Assembly: GCA_002343545.1 (NCBI GenBank)
Contig: DDRA01000097.1
Coordinates: forward strand, 26,947 to 48,422
Length of the DNA stretch: 21,476 nucleotides
Direction: 5' to 3'
Source of the DNA: Bacteriovoracaceae bacterium UBA2428
GTDB taxonomy: Bacteria > Bdellovibrionota > UBA2428
The stretch's first letter is position 1. Each line of letters starts with the position of its first letter. The notes below the pieces were generated by a model. That model had not been told where the DNA came from. It saw only the letters and a list, made by a program, of their open reading frames with translations, and made no database searches. Positions 1 through 6,259 of the stretch are shown here, one piece after another. Both the position numbers and the translations under genes were made by a program.

Positions 1-2
1 AA

Positions 3-542
3 GCCGAGGTCGCACAGATCGTCCTCGCGAAGGCGACGCAACACGGCGGCGACGACGCCAAGAAGCGTTCCTCGCTCATGTTCGTGCGGGCCGACAAAAC
101 GGCCAAGACCTTCCAACTGTCGGTCGCCTCGACCGGCAATATGGGCAACGCGGGCAACGTGGGCACGGTCGAACCCTTCACGGGCGTCGGCTGCGGCGCG
201 CGACTTAACATCAACGAAAGCCTGGTCTACGGAACGGGCATCTTCCAAGACAACGATAAGGCCTCCGAATGCAACGGAAGCGTCGAAGTCGTTTGCGCCT
301 CGGCCAGCGACCTGAGCGACAAGGGCGCCGCGACGGAGTGTACGGCCGCCGGCCTCAACACCTTCGGCGACAGCCTGCCCTTCATGACCTCGGGCGATAC
401 CGGTATCACGGGCGCCGCGAACATGGCTTCGATCGCTTCGGGCTCGAGCGTCGAGCGCGGTTACGCTCTCGGCAACGCGATCGTTTCGCGTACGGACATC
501 CCGACCGTCACGGACTTCAACACGACCGCAAGCGCGCAGTAA
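3..542 (+). CDS. Secreted-type Gly/Ala/Ser/Thr-rich protein, C-terminal part (5' end outside the window)
   Basis: The frame is open from base 3 and ends with TAA at 540-542, giving 179 visible residues. The ATG at 78 is internal, because the upstream codons in the same frame also read as ordinary protein, so the gene begins left of the window. The visible part is rich in Gly, Ala, Ser, Thr and Asn and poor in Lys and Arg. It includes a glycine/asparagine run (NMGNAGNVGTVEPF) and several cysteines (for example in GVGCGAR, ASECNGS and VVCASA). This composition suits an exported or surface protein, possibly a pilin-like or beta-structured one, but no named domain is visible. A hairpin follows nine bases after the stop. 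I do not recognise the family and assign no function. Confidence 0.6.
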   Translation, partial: AEVAQIVLAKATQHGGDDAKKRSSLMFVRADKTAKTFQLSVASTGNMGNAGNVGTVEPFTGVGCGARLNINESLVYGTGIFQDNDKASECNGSVEVVCASASDLSDKGAATECTAAGLNTFGDSLPFMTSGDTGITGAANMASIASGSSVERGYALGNAIVSRTDIPTVTDFNTTASAQ

Positions 543-550
543 TCCCGGCG

Positions 551-592
551 GTCCGGCGGGGCAACTAAACGCCTCGCCGGACCTACTTTCCA
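551..592 (+). terminator. Hairpin with weak T-rich tail, probable transcription terminator
   Basis: Bases 551-562 pair with 571-582 as a 12-bp stem containing one G-T wobble, with an 8-base loop at 563-570. The tail that follows (ctactttcc) contains only a short T run. It lies nine bases after the stop of the rightward partial gene and before the convergent carboxypeptidase gene. Position and stem strength favour a terminator; the weak tail lowers confidence. Confidence 0.55.
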
Positions 593-637
593 TTCGCCGC
601 TATCCGCACCGATACGCGGCAAACGCGCGCCGAAAAC

Positions 638-1972
638 CTAACGCAGGACTTCGTAGTTCCCCGTCGCCGCGATGACGCCGGCCTCGACCGTGCGCGAAAA
701 GCGATGGCGCTCGCCATTCGCGAGCTCCACGCTGAATTCGTAGTCACCGGGCTCGAGCACGCGGTAGAACTCGCCGTTCCGGAAGTCGTAGGCCCCGATC
801 TCCTTGCCCGAGCGTTCGAGACGGACTTTTCCGGTCAGGCCGCGGGCGTCGGCCCTGCCGTCGTCGAAGTAGAAACCCGCGCCTTGATGAACACGCTTCA
901 GATATTCGACGAGCCCCTTACGATTCTCGCGATAATAATGCGGGATCTGGGCGTAGGCCGGCCACTTGGCGCTCGTAAGCTCGATCGTGACCTGAAGGTC
1001 CTGGTAGAAGCTCTCGCTCCAATCTTGCATCCCGCCGTCGATCTCGTACCATTTGTGGCCGTTCACGATCCCGCTCGGGAACTCGCGCGATTGGAACATG
1101 TACGGAACCCCGCGGGAGTAACTCAAGCTCAGCTCGCGGATCAGGTTGACGAAGGGGTGGTCGGCCGCCGTCGTGTCCCAGGGATAGTTCACGACCTCCG
1201 AACCACCGTGGAAGTTGGCCGAAAGGGCGAAGTTTCGCTGGACCTGAAAGTTCATCATGGCCGCGGTCTCGGGCTGACGACCGACCGGCGTGTTGCGACG
1301 ATCCGAAAGGAAGTCAGGAAAGTCCCGGTTGAGGTCGACGCTGTTGGCGTTGCCGCGACGACGCTGCTCGGCCCCGTCGGGGTTGAGCGTCGGCATGAGG
1401 TAGATTTCCGTCCGGTCGACGAGCTCCGTCAGTTCGGGGTCCCGGCCGTAGGACTCCAAGAGTTCCTCGGCGAAACGGGTCACGAGCTCGCGCCCCGCGA
1501 TTTCGTCGCCGTGCATGTTCGCGACGTACTTGAACTCGGGCCGGCGCGCGTCCACCGCGGGATCCCGCGAGATCTTGAGCAGGTAGAGATCGCGCCCACG
1601 CACCGACTTCCCGATCGAGAGGAGCCGCGCCCGCTCCGGGAATCGGCGGGCGAGGTCCTTGAGCTTGGCTTCGACATCCGCGAAGCCGGGGTAGTCGGCC
1701 CCGGCCTTCTCGAAGTTCGGCGTTTCCTGAACGACGTAAGGGATTCGACGACCGCTCAGCCAATCGCCCGTGCCCTCGGGTCCGTAGACCTCGAAGCCGG
1801 CGCGCGAACGATGATCGACGATGAGCTCGGGGTTCGTGCGGACGCGGGAGTAGTTCCACCCCAGCGGATCGCTCACCCAAAGCGCTTCCGTCATCGGCAC
1901 GGCCGCCGAGGCTCCCGTGAACGATCCGAAGGCAGCCGTCATCCCCAAGAGTCGGCGAAGAAACTTCGTCAT
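638..1972 (-). CDS. Exported M14-family zinc carboxypeptidase (CPD/CPE/CPN-like) with C-terminal transthyretin-like domain
   Basis: The product is 444 residues and should hydrolyse C-terminal residues from peptides in the periplasm or outside the cell. An N-terminal signal peptide (about residues 1-23, ending GASA) precedes the mature protein. The M14 zinc ligands are visible as NMHGDE (H154, E157) and NFHGGSE (H255). The substrate-binding pair is N215/R216 in DLNRDF, and the catalytic glutamate is E331 in TIELTS. The segment around residues 304-319 (NGHKWYEIDGGMQDWS) is typical of the regulatory M14B subfamily. Residues 365-440 look like the small beta-sandwich (transthyretin-like) domain found behind the catalytic domain in that subfamily. 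All key residues are present, so it is probably active. No strong Shine-Dalgarno is seen before the ATG. The gene converges on the partial gene to its left and diverges from the small gene at 2107. The exact substrate cannot be read from sequence. Confidence 0.9.
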   Translation of the reverse strand: MTKFLRRLLGMTAAFGSFTGASAAVPMTEALWVSDPLGWNYSRVRTNPELIVDHRSRAGFEVYGPEGTGDWLSGRRIPYVVQETPNFEKAGADYPGFADVEAKLKDLARRFPERARLLSIGKSVRGRDLYLLKISRDPAVDARRPEFKYVANMHGDEIAGRELVTRFAEELLESYGRDPELTELVDRTEIYLMPTLNPDGAEQRRRGNANSVDLNRDFPDFLSDRRNTPVGRQPETAAMMNFQVQRNFALSANFHGGSEVVNYPWDTTAADHPFVNLIRELSLSYSRGVPYMFQSREFPSGIVNGHKWYEIDGGMQDWSESFYQDLQVTIELTSAKWPAYAQIPHYYRENRKGLVEYLKRVHQGAGFYFDDGRADARGLTGKVRLERSGKEIGAYDFRNGEFYRVLEPGDYEFSVELANGERHRFSRTVEAGVIAATGNYEVLR

Positions 1973-2106
1973 GCCGCGATTCTAACGCCCGAAATCGGAA
2001 TCGGTGCCCTGATAGGGGATTTATGTCACGGACGCCGGGCTTATTTTGGGCTCGCCGTCGCTAAGCCCTCGCCTCGGTAAACTCGTCGCATTAAGCCCTT
2101 GCTCCC
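1973..2106. promoter_or_regulatory. Divergent intergenic region between the carboxypeptidase and the small helical protein
   Basis: This 134-base gap separates two genes that read away from each other, so it should hold both promoters. It is locally less GC-rich around 2010-2050. I see no hexamer pair close enough to consensus to call, and neither flanking start codon has a strong Shine-Dalgarno. The call rests on gene orientation alone. Confidence 0.35.
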
Positions 2107-2490
2107 ATGACCTCGAAAGAAAGCCTGCACGAGTTTAATCGCCGCCTTCTCACGATTCATCGCGTCTTGCTCGACCGCGCCCGGCGCGGCCTCGAAGCCG
2201 AGAGCGGTCGAAGCATCGCCCCGCTCGAGTTCCTGAATCTGTTGCGATCGGAAGCGTCGCTCCGCTGGCTGCAACCCCTCACGGACTTCATCGTCCGGGC
2301 CGACGCCCTGACCGACAAGAAGTACGAGCTCCAGCCCCACGACGTCGCCAAGCTCAAAGTCGATTTTGCCGCCCTCTTTCTCGCGCCCGAGAAAGAGGCT
2401 CCGCTCGCCCCGTACGCGGCCGGCATCCGGAACGACCCCGAGCTCCGCGCGCTCCATGAACGTATCCTCGAGGCCTTCGAGAGGATCTAA
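2107..2490 (+). CDS. Small conserved cytoplasmic alpha-helical protein of unknown function
   Basis: The product is 127 residues with no signal peptide or membrane segment, so it is probably cytoplasmic. It is predicted largely helical and carries conserved-looking blocks such as EFLNLLRSEASLRWLQPL, then DFIVRADAL, then a charged C-terminal helix. From memory, this pattern resembles a widespread proteobacterial hypothetical family with a motif of the type L-L-x-D-P-x-F-A-W-L-R-x-L-S-x-L-I; I know no function or name for it. The ATG at 2107 starts a clean reading frame, but no good Shine-Dalgarno precedes it. Its TAA stop (2488-2490) overlaps the stop codon of the opposing gene, so the two transcripts must share 3' sequence. 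Confidence 0.65.
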   Translation: MTSKESLHEFNRRLLTIHRVLLDRARRGLEAESGRSIAPLEFLNLLRSEASLRWLQPLTDFIVRADALTDKKYELQPHDVAKLKVDFAALFLAPEKEAPLAPYAAGIRNDPELRALHERILEAFERI

Positions 2491-3140
2491 CGGTGGCAGC
2501 GGTAGACGGCATTTTCGTACCGTGCGAGATCTTCGCCGCTTAACCCGAGTACATCGAGCGCGAGCTCGTCTTCGACCGCGAGGTTGGTCTCTTTCACGTA
2601 GGAATCCATCATTCTTCTGGGCTCCGAGAGATCGGCGCCCGGCACGAAGCGCTTAACGACCCTCTCCACGCAGTCGAGGGAAGCCTCGATCGTCAGGGTA
2701 AAGGGCTCGAAGCCATCGAAGCGGCATGCCGTTTCGATGGCTTCGAGCGCACGCGCGCGCGAGACTTCGTCCGCGATCCGGGCGCCGAGTTCCTCGGCGT
2801 AAGCGTCTTTTTGCGCGCTGATGCGCTCGACGCTCCGAAGGCGAACGGCGTCGCCGGCGTCGTAGAGCGCTTGCGTTCTCGCAAAGTGGTAGAACACGTT
2901 CATACCGCACTTCGCCACGTAGGCGACCGAGCCCCGCGGATAACCCCTCGGGGCAAACAAGCTCTCGCGATGGGGGTCGAGACGTTCTCCGAAACCGCAG
3001 TGCGGGAGCAGGCGACCGTAGATCGAATGGCGACACATCCAACCGCGATCGTAGCGTGACGAGGCCTGCGACGCCGTTCCCCAGCCGATCAAAGCCACGA
3101 CCCAAAGAAACTTCGATGCTCCCGAATGATTTCGTCCCAT
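2487..3140 (-). CDS. Exported cysteine-containing protein of unknown function
   Basis: The product is 217 residues. The frame is open further upstream to 3383, but that extension is an Arg-rich translation lying over the 3' end of the HutD-like gene. The ATG at 3138-3140 is preferred because a clear Shine-Dalgarno (GAAGGAG, five bases before the ATG) precedes it and a signal peptide begins there (about residues 1-26, ending ASQA). The mature protein has six cysteines (C36, C48, C78, C139, C157, C215), an even number compatible with disulfides in the periplasm. The middle (about 85-140) is a charged helical stretch. No catalytic motif or known family is recognised. Its TAG stop overlaps the convergent gene's stop. 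Confidence 0.7.
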   Translation of the reverse strand: MGRNHSGASKFLWVVALIGWGTASQASSRYDRGWMCRHSIYGRLLPHCGFGERLDPHRESLFAPRGYPRGSVAYVAKCGMNVFYHFARTQALYDAGDAVRLRSVERISAQKDAYAEELGARIADEVSRARALEAIETACRFDGFEPFTLTIEASLDCVERVVKRFVPGADLSEPRRMMDSYVKETNLAVEDELALDVLGLSGEDLARYENAVYRCHR

Positions 3141-3265
3141 GCGGTCTCCTTCTTTCGACCTCCGTTGTAGAGGGCCGGACGAAAAAACACGAAGAGCAAA
3201 CGAAAACCGCGCTTTGTTACGAAACGTTACGATATTCCGACCGATTGTCGACCGAAAAGCTCGAC

Positions 3266-3856
3266 TCAAACCCCGTCGAGCCGCACGCAGAGCAGGCGCG
3301 CGGCCGAAGCCGCCTCGAGCTCCACGACGCCGTCGCCGTCGATCCGGAGGCAGTCGCCCGGACTCACTTCGGCGGAGCTCCATCGGACGCTCCCCCGCGC
3401 GACGAACACGAAGCCGGTCGAAGCGTCGAAGGGAATCGACAAGTTTTCGCCCGGGCCGAGCTCAAGGACTTCCACCTGGGCGTCCAGTCCCTTCGCGAAG
3501 AAAACGCTCAGGTCGACGACGGGTCCGTCGGCGAGTTCGCAATGGGTGGGCACGTCGCCGGGGAACTCGTAGGGCTCCATCGGAGCGACTTCGACGACTT
3601 CGGGCTCGTCACCTTCTTCGAAGGTATGGGTGAGCCGGACGCCCGCGCCCGAAAGGATCACGAGCACGCGGTCATGCCGGGGAAAGGGCGAGAACGGCGA
3701 AGCCCGCTCGATACGCGCGCTGCTCAGGCGCCAGACGAAGTCCCCACGTCGCAGATCCGCCCCCGCAGGGTGGATCGCGATCTGGTCCGTGAAGCCGAGA
3801 CCGTTTTTCCAGGGAGTGCGCGCGTAGTCCGAGGAACGCAGATACCGAATCGTCAT
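3266..3856 (-). CDS. HutD/Ves-family cupin-fold protein
   Basis: The product is 196 residues, the usual length of this family. Family hallmarks are the N-terminal TPWKNGLG (residues 14-21, family consensus around PWKNG-GG) and the block DFVWRLSSARIER with SPFSPFPRHDRVLVIL (about 39-68), matching the family pattern of a WRLS motif followed by FSxFPGxDR. HutD proteins are bicupins that accompany histidine-utilisation genes in some bacteria, and E. coli Ves is a relative; their biochemical role is poorly defined. No hut gene is visible nearby, so a role in histidine catabolism is not supported by context. It has no signal peptide and is probably cytoplasmic. It starts 30 bases after the stop of the DUF5655-like gene and may share its transcript. 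No strong Shine-Dalgarno is seen. Confidence 0.8.
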   Translation of the reverse strand: MTIRYLRSSDYARTPWKNGLGFTDQIAIHPAGADLRRGDFVWRLSSARIERASPFSPFPRHDRVLVILSGAGVRLTHTFEEGDEPEVVEVAPMEPYEFPGDVPTHCELADGPVVDLSVFFAKGLDAQVEVLELGPGENLSIPFDASTGFVFVARGSVRWSSAEVSPGDCLRIDGDGVVELEAASAARLLCVRLDGV

Positions 3857-3886
3857 AACGCCAAGGCTAACACACGTCGCCGAGCT

Positions 3887-4324
3887 TCAAGGAACGAAGC
3901 CGAAGGCTTCGCGTATCCAATCGGTGAGCGGTGTTTCGACTTGATCGGCGTGGACGAGCTTGAAGAGATTCGAGTACTTCACGTTCTTGGTCGCGCTCTG
4001 CGAAGAAGTCAGCCCCTCGATCTTGCGCGGCAAGAAGATCCATACCTCGAGGAACGATTTTTTGGGACGCACGAAGAAGTAGCAATGCTTCTTGGCGAAC
4101 ATGATGGCGAGCGGGGACGCGTAGATCCGTTGCTCGCCCAAGCCCGCGGCGAAGGCCCGGAGCTTTTCCCAGGCCTCGAGAAGATCGCCTTCCATCTTGG
4201 CGACGACCTGCGCTTCGCTGACCCCCCAAGAGAACTTCTCGACCGGCGCTTTTGCCTTCTTCTTTTTTGCCCGCGTGGGCTTCGGCGCTTCCTTCTTGGG
4301 GTGAATCTTCCTTTTCGCACTCAT
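3887..4324 (-). CDS. DUF5655-like small protein with Lys-rich N-terminal tail
   Basis: The product is 145 residues. Residues 1-28 are a Lys/Pro/Ala-rich, probably disordered basic tail. The rest resembles the DUF5655-type domain: a segment of the kind I-x-F-x-K-K-x-x-x-F-F-V-R-P-K-K at 74-89, a hydrophobic strand (FLEVWIFLPR, 91-100), and a closing block with VKYSNLFKLVHADQV and a final amphipathic helix (TPLTDWIREAF). No enzymatic motif is visible and the family has no firm function that I know. It is probably cytoplasmic; the basic tail might bind nucleic acid, which is only a guess. The gene lies 81 bases after the PLD lipoprotein gene and just before the HutD-like gene, all in the same direction. 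Confidence 0.55.
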   Translation of the reverse strand: MSAKRKIHPKKEAPKPTRAKKKKAKAPVEKFSWGVSEAQVVAKMEGDLLEAWEKLRAFAAGLGEQRIYASPLAIMFAKKHCYFFVRPKKSFLEVWIFLPRKIEGLTSSQSATKNVKYSNLFKLVHADQVETPLTDWIREAFGFVP

Positions 4325-4405
4325 GTCAGAGCGAACCTATCACATTGGTTTGACGCCCCGCTCACGTCCGGCCGTCGCTACCTCGACCGGGCGCTAAAAT
4401 GAAAA

Positions 4406-6085
4406 CTAAAGAACTTCGCGGATCGCGTTGATCGCGCGGAACAGCTTCTGCTTGCCGGCGTCGGGAACTCGCAACGTGTCGTCGATGACCTTGAGGCGCC
4501 CTTCGTCGACCGCGTTCCAACGGAAAGCGCGGACCTGGGCGAGGTATCCGGCCGTCAGCTCGGCGCTCCGGGCACCCTCGAAGAAGAGGACGTTGTTCGT
4601 ATCGTAGAGATGGGAGCGGGGATCCAGATTGAACGAACCCACGGCCATCTCGCGATCGCCGAAGACGGCCGCCTTCGAGTGCAGGGATCCTTGGTCCGGC
4701 GCGAGCTCGAAGAGCTTGACCCCGGCCTCGACGAGTTCGCGGTAGCCGCGGAAGGCCTGGTAGTTGACGATCGCGAGATCCGTCGTGGCGTCGCTGTTGG
4801 TGTAGACGGACACGTCGACGCCGTTACGGGCCGCTTCCACGACCGCGTCGTGCAGGTTCGAAAGGCTGCGCGCGCCGAGGCGGCCCTGGTCCACGTAAAG
4901 CGGCCATTGGTCGTCGAGGTAGAAGTACGCGTTCACCAAGACGAGCGATTCGCCCTTCTTGAGGGCGCGGATTCGGGAGACGTACTCGCGCAGGATGTTC
5001 GCGCTCTTCTCCGAGACGGGCGGTTGGTTGTCGGCCACGACCGCGGTCGCGCTACCCGCGAGCGCGAGCGGGGCGGCGCTGAACCTCGAGGGCATCGCCG
5101 CCCGGCCTCGCGACGCGAGCGCCGAGAACTCGGACGCGCCGAGCGCCGGCGCCGGAGTCTTCTCGAAGAGCGACTCGTTCACCTTCACGTTGCGCGGCGA
5201 GTTCCACAGCCCCGCGAAGGAGGCCGTCTGCGCGCCCGCCGAGCTTTCGCAAGCCCCGACGTCGGTATCGAGAAAGACGTAGGGACGCTCCTTCACCCGC
5301 GGGTCCTTCGGCTCGAGGTGGTACTGATCGCTCAGGTTCCGGCCGCCCATGACGAAGCAGCGACGGTCGGCGAGCGTGAGTTTGAAGTGATTCCAGTGCA
5401 GGAACGCGCGCAGTCCCTTCAGCACGGCCGCCACGTTCGGGTCCCGGCTCTGGGACGCGAGGATCGGCGATACGAAGGAGAGCGAACGCCCGGGGTCGCT
5501 CTCCCCTCCGCGGCCGCGCGTCCGGGCGGCCACGCTTTCGCGGATCGCGCCGGCCATCGAGATGAGCTTGGAGTTGCGGATCGACGCCAGGAGACCTTCC
5601 TTGTCGCTCTTCATGAGCGATACGAGAAACTCCGTCGGGTCGACGCCAAAGCTCCTCAGCCCTTCGACGAAGCTGGGGTCGGGCGCGCCGTGACGGCGGA
5701 CCTCAAAGCCCGGTTGGGCCGCGAGAAACTTGAGCAAAGGCAATTGCGCCTGGCTTTGCCAGTAGTCGACGAGGATCTTGACCTCGAAGCGCGGGTTCTG
5801 GCGAGTCTTTTTGATGAGCTCATCCAGAAGGACGGCCGTGCTCTCGTCGGCCTCGAGGCTGTAGTAAGCGAGCGAGGCGCCTTCGCGGGCCGACTCGAGG
5901 AGCCGCAGCTTCGCGAGCCAGGCGTCCGAGTTCACGGTGTAGACGCTCAGGTCACGGGCCGAAAAGCGCGACGAGACGAAATTCGGAACCCGGCCCGACG
6001 AGTCTACCCGGGGAGCGCTCGAGCAAGCGACGAGCGAGCCCGCCAAAGTCAGAGTGGAAGCCGCGGCCCAGCGAAGTCGTTTCAT
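4406..6085 (-). CDS. Phospholipase D-superfamily lipoprotein, ClsC-like
   Basis: The product is 559 residues. The N-terminus is a lipoprotein signal with lipobox LVAC (C21), so the protein should be membrane-anchored facing the periplasm. It has two HKD motifs. The first is complete: H233, K235, D240 then GGRN (247-250). The second is H469, K471, then GSFN (483-486), with Gly at 476 where the motif Asp would be and an Asp one residue later. The opening block (residues 48-108, with LAYYSLEADES and VKILVDYW) and the closing block (TNSDATTD, LHSKAAVF, SFNLDPRSHLYDTN) follow the ClsC-type cardiolipin synthase/PLD pattern. Likely chemistry is phosphodiester transfer or hydrolysis on phospholipids; cardiolipin synthesis is possible but unproven. 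A good Shine-Dalgarno (GGAGG, five bases before the ATG) supports the start. A variable insert (about 280-350) separates the two halves. Confidence 0.85.
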   Translation of the reverse strand: MKRLRWAAASTLTLAGSLVACSSAPRVDSSGRVPNFVSSRFSARDLSVYTVNSDAWLAKLRLLESAREGASLAYYSLEADESTAVLLDELIKKTRQNPRFEVKILVDYWQSQAQLPLLKFLAAQPGFEVRRHGAPDPSFVEGLRSFGVDPTEFLVSLMKSDKEGLLASIRNSKLISMAGAIRESVAARTRGRGGESDPGRSLSFVSPILASQSRDPNVAAVLKGLRAFLHWNHFKLTLADRRCFVMGGRNLSDQYHLEPKDPRVKERPYVFLDTDVGACESSAGAQTASFAGLWNSPRNVKVNESLFEKTPAPALGASEFSALASRGRAAMPSRFSAAPLALAGSATAVVADNQPPVSEKSANILREYVSRIRALKKGESLVLVNAYFYLDDQWPLYVDQGRLGARSLSNLHDAVVEAARNGVDVSVYTNSDATTDLAIVNYQAFRGYRELVEAGVKLFELAPDQGSLHSKAAVFGDREMAVGSFNLDPRSHLYDTNNVLFFEGARSAELTAGYLAQVRAFRWNAVDEGRLKVIDDTLRVPDAGKQKLFRAINAIREVL

Positions 6086-6259
6086 GGGTTCCTCCGACCC
6101 CCACTGTAGCAGGCGAAATTCGACGCAAGAGCGTCAAATCGCGGGCAAGTCGGAACGGCCTCGCCCCGAGCGCCGACCCCGACTTTGCGTTCGCACGCTT
6201 TGTGCGCGAATTCGCCCCTTTCGTTTGCCTTCGGAGCCGCGATTCCTAGGATGGGGCCC
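6086..6259. promoter_or_regulatory. Divergent intergenic region between two lipoprotein genes
   Basis: This 174-base gap lies between the leftward PLD lipoprotein and the rightward propeller lipoprotein, so it should contain both promoters. Two small inverted repeats are visible: GACGC-aaga-GCGTC at 6122-6135 and CGCAC-gcttt-GTGCG at 6192-6206. On the minus strand a TTGACG at the inner edge of the first repeat and an extended -10-like TGCTACAGT further down are present, but their spacing is too long for a standard pair. The Shine-Dalgarno of the leftward gene is at 6091-6095. Operators are possible but unproven. Confidence 0.35.

Noticed and set aside
3141..3383. N-terminal extension of the exported Cys-containing protein to 3383
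   Set aside because: The extension is Arg-rich, overlaps the HutD-like gene and would bury a good signal peptide. The internal ATG at 3140 has a clear Shine-Dalgarno.
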